NCBI GenBank assembly: GCA_023512345.1
Contig: JAILZT010000023.1
Span: 1 to 64,000, forward strand
Direction: 5' to 3'
From: Paenibacillus sp.
GTDB lineage: Bacteria; Bacillota; Bacilli; Paenibacillales; Paenibacillaceae
DNA: 64,000 bases
This document shows positions 16,224-24,592 of this stretch, piece by piece. Numbering within the stretch: position 1 is the first letter of the stretch; each line of letters starts with the position of its first letter. Below the pieces are notes generated by a model that was given only the letters and a program-made list of their open reading frames with translations, was not told the origin of the DNA and did no database searches. The translations under genes and the position numbers were made by a program.

Positions 16224-17441
16224 ATGGAGAGTGATCAACAAGTAGATGCCCTGCAGGGCGGAGGTAAAGGGAAGGCAGCTGCGCTTATGGAGGTGCTGGG
16301 TGTATCGACAAAACTTGGATTAACCTCTTTCGGAGGGCCGATTGCCCACCTCGGTTACTTCCATAATGAGTATATTCGCCGCCGGAAATGGATGGATGAA
16401 CGTAGTTACGCTGACCTGGTTGCCCTCTGTCAGTTTCTTCCTGGCCCCGCTAGCAGCCAAGTTGGAATTGGAATAGGGACTATACGGGCTGGGCTGCTGG
16501 GTGGAATTGTGGCATGGATTGGCTTTACGCTGCCCTCTGTTATTGCTTTAGTCGCTTTTGCATTTCTGCTTCAAGGCTTCGATATTGGACATGCGGGCTG
16601 GATTCATGGACTGAAAATCGTAGCTGTAGCAATTGTAGCTCATGCCATCTGGGGGATGGGGCAGAAGCTTACTCCCGACCCTGTTCGAGTTACCTTAGCG
16701 GTTATCACAATGGCAATCACTTTGTCGTGGCAAACGGCTTACAGTCAGGTCATTATTATTGTTGCTGCCGGATTCTTTGGATTAGGGTTTTATCGCAGGA
16801 AAGCGGTCGAGACTACACAGAGCTTGCCCATTAACATAAGCAGAACCTTTGGTGTTGTTTGCCTTACTTTGTTTTTTGCCCTGATATTATTACTGCCGTT
16901 ATTAAGTCAATGGGGGGACAGCAAAGGCTTGTCTATGTTCGACAGCTTTTACCGATCAGGTTCTTTGGTGTTCGGTGGGGGTCACGTTGTGCTGCCGCTT
17001 CTGCAGCAAGAGGTGGTTCCTGCAGGTTGGATAACCCAGGAGGATTTTCTAGCGGGGTACGGAGCTACTCAAGCTGTACCAGGACCGCTGTTTACCTTTG
17101 CTGGCTATCTTGGAGCTATGGCAGGAGGTCTGCCTGGGGCAATCATCGCAACCTTAGCCATTTTTCTACCGGCATTTCTTCTCGTTGTGGGTGTGCTTCC
17201 TTTTTGGAACGGCTTAAGAAATAGCCCGAAAATCCAAGGAGCGTTGATGGGTATAAATGCGGCAGTAGTTGGAATATTGCTGGCGGCATTGTATGATCCA
17301 CTGTGGACTACGGCAATTTTAGGGCCTATGGATTTTGTATTGGCAGTTTTGTTGTTTACCATGCTCGTATTTTGGAAGCTGCCCCCTTGGGTGATCGTTC
17401 TAACAGGAGCGGCTGGAGGATGGGTGCTGGGTATAATCTGA
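16224..17441 (+). CDS. chrA: Chromate transporter, fused two-domain form
   Basis: 405 residues, all-membrane. Two homologous CHR domains: the first with LGLTSFGGPIAHLGYFHNEY and LCQFLPGPASSQVGIGIG, the second with FGGGHVVLPLLQQEVV and YGATQAVPGPLFTFAGYLGAM. The FGG and PGP repeats are the family marks. The long-chain CHR family exports chromate by proton-coupled antiport in studied members; many relatives have unproven substrates. AAAAGGAG lies 13 nt upstream of the ATG, rather far. Single gene; terminator at 17467. No chromate regulator is adjacent. Confidence 0.92.
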   Translation: MESDQQVDALQGGGKGKAAALMEVLGVSTKLGLTSFGGPIAHLGYFHNEYIRRRKWMDERSYADLVALCQFLPGPASSQVGIGIGTIRAGLLGGIVAWIGFTLPSVIALVAFAFLLQGFDIGHAGWIHGLKIVAVAIVAHAIWGMGQKLTPDPVRVTLAVITMAITLSWQTAYSQVIIIVAAGFFGLGFYRRKAVETTQSLPINISRTFGVVCLTLFFALILLLPLLSQWGDSKGLSMFDSFYRSGSLVFGGGHVVLPLLQQEVVPAGWITQEDFLAGYGATQAVPGPLFTFAGYLGAMAGGLPGAIIATLAIFLPAFLLVVGVLPFWNGLRNSPKIQGALMGINAAVVGILLAALYDPLWTTAILGPMDFVLAVLLFTMLVFWKLPPWVIVLTGAAGGWVLGII

Positions 17442-17466
17442 GTAAATAAAAGGCTATTTCCCTGAG

Positions 17467-17504
17467 CAAACTATTTCTTGAATTTAACAATAGTTTGTTT
17501 TTTT
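17467..17504 (+). terminator. Terminator after chrA
   Basis: CAAACTAT (17467-17474) pairs with ATAGTTTG (17490-17497), followed by seven T. Confidence 0.85.
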
Positions 17505-17540
17505 GTAGGTAGGAGACTAGTCGAGTCCTTACGACGGCCG

Positions 17541-17673
17541 GAGCAGTAATGTTGCACCTTGTGCAGGATTTCAGGCGCAGACGGTGCCTTTGAGCAGTAA
17601 TGTTGCACTTCGTACAGGATTTCAGGCGCAGACGGTGCCTTTGAGCAGTAATGTTGCACTTCGTACAGGATTT
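17541..17673. repeat. 51-bp tandem repeat, 2.6 copies
   Basis: Copies start with GAGCAGTAATGTTGCAC at 17541, 17592 and 17643; the third stops after about 31 bp. Copies two and three match each other exactly over their overlap; copy one differs at a few positions (CCTTGTGC against CTTCGTAC). The period is a multiple of three, which keeps a spurious minus-strand frame open. No ribosome-binding site or domain supports coding. It lies in the 346-bp gap between chrA and the response regulator gene. Confidence 0.9.
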
Positions 17674-17692
17674 GGTCCATGCTAACGTTGCC

Positions 17693-17725
17693 AAACAGAG
17701 GGTCCTCATTGAGGGCCCTCTGTTT
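17693..17725 (-). terminator. Inverted repeat, probable terminator of the two-component operon
   Basis: AAACAGAGGG (17693-17702) and CCCTCTGTTT (17716-17725) form a perfect 10-bp stem. The T-tract is short on the minus strand (TTTGG), so termination strength is uncertain. Confidence 0.55.
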
Positions 17726-17787
17726 ACTTTCCTGGATTCCAATTGTTGATAGGGTGCGAGTTGCATGGCTGAAAGGGAGCAATCTCC

Positions 17788-19284
17788 TTAAACCACTGAA
17801 ATCCGCTTATACTCATTGGGTGTTACACCCACTACACGTTTGAAAAGCTTATTGAAATAAGCGGGATCGGGATATCCGACTTCAGTCCCTATCTCGTGAA
17901 TCTTAAGGTCAGGGGAGTTTTTGAGCAGTTGTTTGGCCTTTCGGATACGGATTTCAATGATGTAATCGGTAAGCGTTAATCCTGTCTCCTGCTTAAATAG
18001 TTTGCTTAGATAACTCGGTGTCAAAAATACCATGTGTGCCAGTGTATTCAGCTCTGTGTGCTCATTATAATGGGTGGATATCCAGCGTTTCACAGTTTCA
18101 ATGGCTGTACCGGACATTTCCAAGCGACCCGTTCGTATTGTATTCAATGCAGTAGAGAAGGTGGAGGTAAATAGGCTCTCAATTTCCTTAAAGCTCATAC
18201 ATGCCTGAATATTTTCCTCTAACCGTCTGCTGGTAGCGCTGCCGTAGATAGTATCGAACTCCTGCAATTCCTTGCTTGCAGTCTCTTCAATAAGTTGGCA
18301 GACGTGGAGGATTTGATCGGGAAAGGCCTTTTGTGTTCTTAGATCTGAGAAAATTTTATGAATCCAGTCTATGATTCCCGCCACATTCAAAATCTGTAAT
18401 TCATGAATAAGAGACTCCCTATACGTTGTAAAGGGGACCGTAGTTGCGTTCTCCGGCTTCCTAATTTCTTGAATATTTGCAAAATGGGAGGCTTCCGGGC
18501 TGTAGATTCCGGCATCACAGGCTTGCTTGGCCTCCAGATAGGCTTGTCTAAGCTTCGAAGAATCGGAATAAGAGTGACCTGAGCCTAGATGTATAAGAGG
18601 GTCAGAGGGACTCCTCATAATCTGATGGCCTATAGACTTTATCTCATCGGCAGTGAGCGCCTGCTTCGAATACCAAATCCAGACATGCAGCCCTTTATGA
18701 ACTTCTATATCGTCAAATAGTGATTCCTTCTCTTGCCGCAGACTGTCTGCTTGGTAACAGACCGCTTCGGGACAGTTTCCTTTTAGAACAAATATCGTGA
18801 AATAAGGCTGGGGCAAGGTAAGGCCAGTCGTCCAAATAGAAGAAGGTTCTTCAATATGAAGCAGGGACAGCAGCATACCTGAACGTTGGCATGCCTCCTT
18901 CTTGAGGCGCAGTCTCCGTTCTTCATTCAGGCGGTGTAACAACTCAAAAAGTTGTTCTTTATCAATAGGCTTAAGCATGTAATCCACAGCCGAGCTTCGT
19001 ATAGCCTCTCGGGCATAGTTAAACTCGACAAATCCGCTCATCAAGATCGATCGGATTTGGGGTTGGTTAGCTTTCAGTTGTTTTATAAGCTCCAGACCGT
19101 CAATTTGCGGCATACGGATATCTGTGATGACAACATCGAAATGGAGCTCTGGCAGTCCATCGAGCACTTGTTTGCCATCGGGATAGGTCCCTACCACAAG
19201 AAACTCATTGCTTTCTTTACTGATCATCCGGGCCAGGCCTTCACGAATCAGAACCTCGTCATCTACAATCACAATACGCAGCAA
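17788..19284 (-). CDS. YesN-type response regulator with AraC DNA-binding domain
   Basis: About 498 residues from TTG 19284. That start is chosen because AAAGGGG lies 9 nt upstream and the receiver domain starts at once (LRIVIVDDEVLIREG); ATG 19308 would add eight residues but has almost no ribosome-binding site. Receiver with acidic pair DD and phospho-acceptor Asp55 in TDIRMPQIDG; a long variable middle; C-terminal double helix-turn-helix AraC domain (LAHMVFLTPSYLSKLFKQETG and IHEIGTEVGYPDPAYFNKLFKRVVG). Lies 27 bp after its kinase gene. Likely activates the adjacent binding protein/permease genes in response to an external oligosaccharide. Confidence 0.93.
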   Translation of the reverse strand: MLRIVIVDDEVLIREGLARMISKESNEFLVVGTYPDGKQVLDGLPELHFDVVITDIRMPQIDGLELIKQLKANQPQIRSILMSGFVEFNYAREAIRSSAVDYMLKPIDKEQLFELLHRLNEERRLRLKKEACQRSGMLLSLLHIEEPSSIWTTGLTLPQPYFTIFVLKGNCPEAVCYQADSLRQEKESLFDDIEVHKGLHVWIWYSKQALTADEIKSIGHQIMRSPSDPLIHLGSGHSYSDSSKLRQAYLEAKQACDAGIYSPEASHFANIQEIRKPENATTVPFTTYRESLIHELQILNVAGIIDWIHKIFSDLRTQKAFPDQILHVCQLIEETASKELQEFDTIYGSATSRRLEENIQACMSFKEIESLFTSTFSTALNTIRTGRLEMSGTAIETVKRWISTHYNEHTELNTLAHMVFLTPSYLSKLFKQETGLTLTDYIIEIRIRKAKQLLKNSPDLKIHEIGTEVGYPDPAYFNKLFKRVVGVTPNEYKRISVV

Positions 19285-19311
19285 TCCAGGTAACCCCTTT
19301 CTAAGCATGCC

Positions 19312-21129
19312 TTATTCTTCGCTAGTATTAGTGGAAGGGTCTTCAATGTGCAGAATAACGCGGGTTCTTACGCCAAGTTCGCTCTCCACACGCAGCCCAA
19401 ACGTACTGCCATAATGCAGGCGTATTCTTTCATTCACATTTCTTAGTCCGATTCCGAATTTCTCTCCTATGGCTCCATCCATCAGACTGCTATTCAAGGA
19501 ACGCAGCGTATTCGCGTCCATTCCAACTCCGTTATCATCTATATAGAATATAGCTTGGCCTTTCTGGGCCTTTGCTGAAATCCGCAGCTTCCCGGGGCCG
19601 TCTTTTTGATCCAAACCATGAAAGACCGCATTCTCAACAATTGGTTGAAAAACAAGTTTGAGAATAGGGAGATTGAGAAATTCTTCTGGAACCTGAATCT
19701 CAAGTTCGAATTTGTCAGGGAATCGGATTTGCAGGAGATGGAAATAGTTTCTCACATGGTCCAATTCATGTTTCACCGTAACCGTCTCATCGCTTCGAGT
19801 GATGCTATAACGCATCTGAAGTCCAAGCAGATAAGTCAGCTTCGCCACACGTGGATCATCACTGCTCTCCGCCAGCATACGAATAGATTCCAGCGTGTTA
19901 TATATAAAATGTGGATTAATCTGATTCTGCAGTGCCCGCATATCCGCTTTTTGTTTGCGTTTTTCGGTTAAGGATACTTCCTGCAGCAAATCCTTAACCC
20001 GTATTATCATTCGATTAAAATGGCTTCCTAGCATTCCAATCTCATCATTATATTTGGGGTGAAGCCAGACATCCAAATTACCGTGCTGTACTTGTTTCAT
20101 TAGGCGGACCATTGACTTTAAAGGCTTGGTTAGTGCATGTGAAATAACAGTAGCTACGAATAGTGCGAAAGCAACAATAATCAAAGTCGTGACAAGAAGC
20201 GTATTTCGGTTTTTCTCTACAGGTGACAGAATGCGGTCCCGTGGAATGGTTACAAGTGTCGTCCAACCTGTCTGTTTGGAGACGGTATACACTACCAAGT
20301 TAGGCTGGCCCTCTAGATCGATTTGAAAATGTCCCTCTGGCTGGGTCGCCTTCTCCAGTAAATGCTGTGTATTAAGAGACAGCTTTTTATCCGCTGATTC
20401 ACCTTGGACGGCTCCATCATAAATCAAATGACCTTTGTTATCTACAATTAAGGTATTTCCCTGAGTAACGGCGTTCACGGGATCTATAATCCCCTTAAAG
20501 AGATTAATGTCCACATCAAAGACGATAATACCTATTTTCTTCAAGGTATTTACAGAATTAATGGTGCGTATAACACTGAAGACATCTTTGTATTCGTTGG
20601 TATTCACACGAATGGTATGACGGCCCTGAATGAAGGGAGCCACGTCGGCCGCCTCACTAAGGGATTTCCAATCCATTAGATGATCCGCTGGAAACAGTTC
20701 ATTAATGCCAGGATCTTTATCAAAAAAAACAGCGTCGTATTTATCGACAAGGTATACGGAAAGAATCTCTTCCTTCGTATGATGCAGATAACTTAAGAAC
20801 ATATCTAATTTTGTATTCTTATCCCAGTCTATAATCCGCTGTTCCAAATAGAATTGGACATCCCTATTATACAGTGGAAGAGCAGTATACCTCTTTAAGT
20901 CGGCAATATAACGGTCAATGGTATCGGAGGCGTTGGAGGTCATTTGACCAGCACTCTTCGTTGCATTGACCACAACAGTGTTGAACATAGAGCGGGAAGT
21001 CAGATAGCTCACATACGTGATCGGTATCGACACTAAGAATACAAATACGACGATGAGTTTTCGCTCCATAGGCAGATTGGCCAGGAATAACCATATGTTG
21101 CGTAATATCCTCCGGATGTATGACACCAT
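19312..21129 (-). CDS. YesM-type sensor histidine kinase
   Basis: 605 residues. TM1 near 25-43, a large extracytoplasmic sensor (about 44-300, Cache-like), TM2 near 303-323, HAMP (HALTKPLKSMVRLMKQVQHGNLDV), a coiled coil, the His_kinase domain with QNQINPHFIYNTLESIR (phospho-His near 408), and the ATP-binding domain (IVENAVFHGL N-box, DDNGVGM, FGIGLRNVNERI). Upstream are the permeases on the same strand, so binding protein, permeases, kinase and regulator probably share a transcript. AAAGGA precedes the ATG. Confidence 0.94.
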   Translation of the reverse strand: MVSYIRRILRNIWLFLANLPMERKLIVVFVFLVSIPITYVSYLTSRSMFNTVVVNATKSAGQMTSNASDTIDRYIADLKRYTALPLYNRDVQFYLEQRIIDWDKNTKLDMFLSYLHHTKEEILSVYLVDKYDAVFFDKDPGINELFPADHLMDWKSLSEAADVAPFIQGRHTIRVNTNEYKDVFSVIRTINSVNTLKKIGIIVFDVDINLFKGIIDPVNAVTQGNTLIVDNKGHLIYDGAVQGESADKKLSLNTQHLLEKATQPEGHFQIDLEGQPNLVVYTVSKQTGWTTLVTIPRDRILSPVEKNRNTLLVTTLIIVAFALFVATVISHALTKPLKSMVRLMKQVQHGNLDVWLHPKYNDEIGMLGSHFNRMIIRVKDLLQEVSLTEKRKQKADMRALQNQINPHFIYNTLESIRMLAESSDDPRVAKLTYLLGLQMRYSITRSDETVTVKHELDHVRNYFHLLQIRFPDKFELEIQVPEEFLNLPILKLVFQPIVENAVFHGLDQKDGPGKLRISAKAQKGQAIFYIDDNGVGMDANTLRSLNSSLMDGAIGEKFGIGLRNVNERIRLHYGSTFGLRVESELGVRTRVILHIEDPSTNTSEE

Positions 21130-21156
21130 AAATGTTATTCCTTTCCGTAGTCTGCC

Positions 21157-21990
21157 TTACTTCACTGCGCCGCTGGTTACCCCTTCAAAAATATAACGTT
21201 GGAGGAAGATGTATAGAATTACCGTTGGCAGCAGAATGATCAGAATGGCTGCACAGATGAGATTCCACTCCCCTGAGTTGACCCCCTGAAAACGCATAAG
21301 GACGGTAGTAACTACACCTAGACTTTGTTTGGGCATATAAAGATAAGGGATGTACATGTCATTGTAAATACTGATGGTCTTCAGTATAACCAAAGTAGCA
21401 GTAGCCGGTGTCAGCAGAGGAAAAATGATCGATCGGTATATTTTAAATAGGGAAGCACCTTCAACCATCGCATTCTCATCGAGATCAAAAGGAATGTTCC
21501 GGATAAACTGCATATATAGAATGATCTGGATAACGTCTGCACCAATATAAAGTACGATAGGAGCACCCAGAGTGTTATAGAGGCCTAAATCCTTGATAAT
21601 ACCGAAGGTCGCTACTTGTGTAGTAATGCTCGGTATAATCGTAGCCACTAGATAAGCACCGAACACAATCGGCTTCATTTTAAAAGAGAAGCGGCCAAGC
21701 ACGTACGCTACCATTGTCCCAAAGAGAATGTTCAGGGTCAATGTAATTATGATAATGAACAATACATTTCCAAATCCGCTAAGTAAACCTCCGCGTTCAA
21801 ACACAGCAACGAAGTTGTCAAAATTCAGGAAGCTTTTAGGAAGAGCTGTGGAGCTGGTTGCATTGAACTCATCCGTAGACTTAAAGGCATTGACAATGAC
21901 TACATAGGGAGGGAAGAGCACTACGAATACGCCGATTAACAGCGTGAAGTATTTAATGAGATCAATGAATCGAAATTTTGTATGTGCCAT
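21157..21990 (-). CDS. CUT1 sugar ABC transporter permease (MalG type)
   Basis: 277 residues, six predicted spans. The EAA loop MVEGASLFKIYRSIIFPLLTP and the C-terminal FLQRYIFEGVTSGAVK tail are typical of MalG-type subunits. GGAGGAG precedes the ATG; only 2 bp separate it from the partner permease gene. Works with the 21993-22886 subunit, the lipoprotein at 23015 and an ATPase that is not encoded here. Confidence 0.94.
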   Translation of the reverse strand: MAHTKFRFIDLIKYFTLLIGVFVVLFPPYVVIVNAFKSTDEFNATSSTALPKSFLNFDNFVAVFERGGLLSGFGNVLFIIIITLTLNILFGTMVAYVLGRFSFKMKPIVFGAYLVATIIPSITTQVATFGIIKDLGLYNTLGAPIVLYIGADVIQIILYMQFIRNIPFDLDENAMVEGASLFKIYRSIIFPLLTPATATLVILKTISIYNDMYIPYLYMPKQSLGVVTTVLMRFQGVNSGEWNLICAAILIILLPTVILYIFLQRYIFEGVTSGAVK

Positions 21991-21992
21991 AT

Positions 21993-22886
21993 CTACTTAT
22001 CTCCTCCCCGGTTAAGAACAAGCTGCTGTACAAGCAATACAAACACTACAAAGAATAACAATATAATACTCATGGCTGAAGCGAGTCCGTAATTGTTGTA
22101 AGCAAAGGCTGTATCCACAACACGCATTACATAAGTTTGGCTGGCACCCGCTGGACCGCCTTTAGTAAGTACGAATGGCAGGTCGAATACTTCTAAAGCA
22201 CCGGTAACGGTAAGGAATAAGTTCAACTGAATAACAGCTTTCATGTTAGGCAGCGTAATTCTCCAAAGCGTCTGAAAAGTGCCCGCACCGTCAATTTTGG
22301 CGGCTTCATAAATATCTTTGGGAATTGCCTGTAAAGAGGCGATGTAGATAACCATGTTATAACCCATAAAACGCCAGAAGCCAGTAGAAGCAAGCGAATA
22401 GTTGACGAGACCTTCGGTCCCAAGCCAACTAGTCTCCGCAAGACCACTCAGACCGATGCTGTTCAGTAACATGTTCAATGAACCGTTGGTAGTATCAAAG
22501 ACGTAACCGAACATGAAGGCCACAGCCACACCGTTCATAATATAAGGGAGGAACAACATAATTCGAAATGCATTTTTACCCCGAAGCTTGCTATTCAGAA
22601 CAACCGCGAAATAAATGGCAACAATATTCTGGATAATACCCATTACGAAGTATGCGAAATTATGCTTAAACACTAAGAAGATGTCTGGAGTAGAAAAAAC
22701 CTCACGATAATTGTCCAGACCGACCCAAGGTTTCTCGGGGCTGTAGCCATCCCAGTTGGTAAAACTATAGTAGACCAGTTTCAGAGCTGGATAATACGTG
22801 AACATTCCAAGCAATATCAGTGGAATTAGCAGAAATGAGATGATAATAATATTTTTCTGTTTATTATAGGAAAGTGTTCCAAACAT
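21993..22886 (-). CDS. CUT1 sugar ABC transporter permease (MalF type)
   Basis: 297 residues from ATG 22886, where AAGAAGGG is well placed; an upstream ATG at 22928 would add 14 residues without ribosome-binding site. Six predicted spans. The EAA loop is AAKIDGAGTFQTLWRITLPNMK, and FVLTKGGPAGASQTYVMRV is typical of MalF-type subunits. Likely imports manno- or galactomanno-oligosaccharides, judged only from the divergent glycosidases. Confidence 0.94.
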   Translation of the reverse strand: MFGTLSYNKQKNIIIISFLLIPLILLGMFTYYPALKLVYYSFTNWDGYSPEKPWVGLDNYREVFSTPDIFLVFKHNFAYFVMGIIQNIVAIYFAVVLNSKLRGKNAFRIMLFLPYIMNGVAVAFMFGYVFDTTNGSLNMLLNSIGLSGLAETSWLGTEGLVNYSLASTGFWRFMGYNMVIYIASLQAIPKDIYEAAKIDGAGTFQTLWRITLPNMKAVIQLNLFLTVTGALEVFDLPFVLTKGGPAGASQTYVMRVVDTAFAYNNYGLASAMSIILLFFVVFVLLVQQLVLNRGGDK

Positions 22887-22928
22887 CACGGCACCCTTCT
22901 TTCGTAAATACATGTTTTTTGACGACAA

Positions 22929-22959
22929 AATGGATTATCCATAAGGGCGATAATCCATT
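22929..22959 (-). other. Intercistronic hairpin between binding-protein and permease genes
   Basis: AATGGATTATC and GATAATCCATT form a perfect 11-bp stem, followed by only four T on the minus strand. It could lower permease expression relative to the binding protein by partial termination or by protecting the upstream mRNA. Confidence 0.6.
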
Positions 22960-23014
22960 CTGCGCCATCATATTTCTTCAGTTCTTAAGATCTTCGTTGG
23001 TTGTTAATCGTTAC

Positions 23015-24349
23015 TTAGTAACCCAGATCTTTCTTTGCTTTAGCCCATGATTTATTCCATTTGTCTAATACACTTTGTGGATCTTTAGCAAGCACGAATT
23101 CTTGAACAACAGCTGGAAGATCCAGTTGGGCTTTATTGCCGATTTCTGTAACCTTAGGGTCATCAACTGTACCTTCTACAAGCTGAACACCTGTGGATTG
23201 AAATTCTTTCAGCTGTGCCAAGCTAGATTCTTTACCTTTAAGTGGTGAGATAAATCCTGCGAAATCTTCGTAGCCGGATTCTTCGATCATCCATTTTACG
23301 AATGCTTTGGCAGCCTCAAGGCTCTTACTGTCTTTAGACACTGCATAAAAGAAGTCAGGGCTCAGTGTAGCGGTAGGTGTTCCTGAATTATCATAAGGAA
23401 GCGGGAAGAAACCTACATTGTCAGCTGGAGCGCCTGCTCCAATGACTTGGTTGATAACCCAGTTGCCAAGGTAGTACATAGCGAACTTGCCTGATGCGAT
23501 ATCTTTCTTGGATTGCTCCCAGTTTGTGGAGTTGATATCTTTTTCCAAATAACCTTTTTCATTCAATTCTCTAAGCAGGCTGAAAGATTTACCGTATCCG
23601 TTATCCATAGTGAACGGAGTTTCTGAATTCAACTTTTCATTAGGGAAATCAGCTTTGCCTTCAATAAGGCGTGGTGTATCATATGCCCAGCTTCCCAGCG
23701 GCCATTTATCCTTGAAGTTAGAAGCTAATGGAATAATACCTTTTGCTTTTAGCTTTTCGCAGGCTGCGAGGAACTCGTCCCAAGTTTTCGGAACTTCAGT
23801 GATTCCTGCATCGGCAAAAGCTTTTTTGTTGTAAACGATACCGGAAGTAGAGTTACCTGTTGTAATTCCGTACAGTTGTCCTTCATGGGATTTGAAATCT
23901 TTGAAAGTGATTTGGTCAGTCAGACCCAGATCATCAAGGGATGCAAAGTATTTTGGCAGATCAGAGTTAGGAATCGTTGGGATGAACATAACATCAGGAA
24001 GCTCACCGCTGGCCATTCTTACTTTTGCTTGTTGGTTATAGTCGGTTTGAGAAGCCTCAAATTCAACTTGGATATTTGGGTATTTTTCATTAAAGCGTTT
24101 TACATATTCGTCATACTCTTTACCGATCATGTCTGTTCTGTTTGTCAGGAAGGTGATTTTGCCGCTGATATCAGCTCCACCTGCTGCCGGTTCGGTTGTT
24201 GCATCGCCTGCCGCTGGTTCGGTTGTTGCATTCGCTGCCGGTTTCTCTGTTGCTGTAGCATTGTTATTATTGCTCGAACCACAGCCTGTGAGTGCCACAG
24301 ACAAAATCAAAACAATAACAAAACATAACGAAAATAACTTTGTTTTCAT
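23015..24349 (-). CDS. Sugar ABC transporter substrate-binding lipoprotein
   Basis: 444 residues. Lipobox ALTGC (Cys23), then a low-complexity linker with the duplicated element TTEPAAG, then an SBP_bac-type fold (ISGKITFLTNRTDMIGKEYDEYVKRFNEKYPNIQVEFEA..). Family members bind oligosaccharides at the outer membrane face. AAAGGGG precedes the ATG. First gene of the minus-strand operon; its promoter carries a cre/LacI-type site overlapping the likely transcription start. Confidence 0.94.
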   Translation of the reverse strand: MKTKLFSLCFVIVLILSVALTGCGSSNNNNATATEKPAANATTEPAAGDATTEPAAGGADISGKITFLTNRTDMIGKEYDEYVKRFNEKYPNIQVEFEASQTDYNQQAKVRMASGELPDVMFIPTIPNSDLPKYFASLDDLGLTDQITFKDFKSHEGQLYGITTGNSTSGIVYNKKAFADAGITEVPKTWDEFLAACEKLKAKGIIPLASNFKDKWPLGSWAYDTPRLIEGKADFPNEKLNSETPFTMDNGYGKSFSLLRELNEKGYLEKDINSTNWEQSKKDIASGKFAMYYLGNWVINQVIGAGAPADNVGFFPLPYDNSGTPTATLSPDFFYAVSKDSKSLEAAKAFVKWMIEESGYEDFAGFISPLKGKESSLAQLKEFQSTGVQLVEGTVDDPKVTEIGNKAQLDLPAVVQEFVLAKDPQSVLDKWNKSWAKAKKDLGY

Positions 24350-24372
24350 TTAATTATCCCCTTTTCGTTTGT

Positions 24373-24489
24373 TGTTAGCGCTTACTTCATTAGTATAGCC
24401 GTAAAAATATGCTTATTAAATGGATTCAATTATTATTTATTGTCTTTATTTGTTGTAGTTATAGATATATAATTATCATAGCGCTAACA
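24373..24489. promoter_or_regulatory. Divergent promoters with paired cre/LacI-type operators
   Basis: TGTTAGCGCTTACT (24373-24386) and TCATAGCGCTAACA (24476-24489) share the core GTTAGCGCT in opposite orientation. Each sits 2-6 nt downstream of a -10-like box: TATACT on minus (24392-24397) for the binding-protein operon, TATAAT on plus (24468-24473) for the mannosidase operon. The -35 elements are weak. The sites resemble CcpA cre sequences, consistent with catabolite repression of both arms; a local LacI protein is an alternative. Confidence 0.55.
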
Positions 24490-24592
24490 ATAAGATAACA
24501 AAGTACAAAGAATGGCAAATGGATTCAATGAAATAAGAGAATGTGCATGATATTTTGTTAAAGTGCCAGCACATCTACATTATGGAGGTATT

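Noticed and set aside
17541..17673. CRISPR array
   Set aside because: Units are joined head to tail without unique spacers, and no cas gene is present.
17356..17766. 136-codon minus-strand ORF with a repeated KSCTKCNITAQRHRLRL segment
   Set aside because: The frame is open only because the 51-bp repeat is a multiple of three. It overlaps the chrA end, has no ribosome-binding site and no domain.
24150..24250. Repeated TTEPAAG-coding segment in the binding protein as a mobile or CRISPR-like repeat
   Set aside because: It is a short low-complexity linker after the lipobox, normal for lipoprotein binding proteins.
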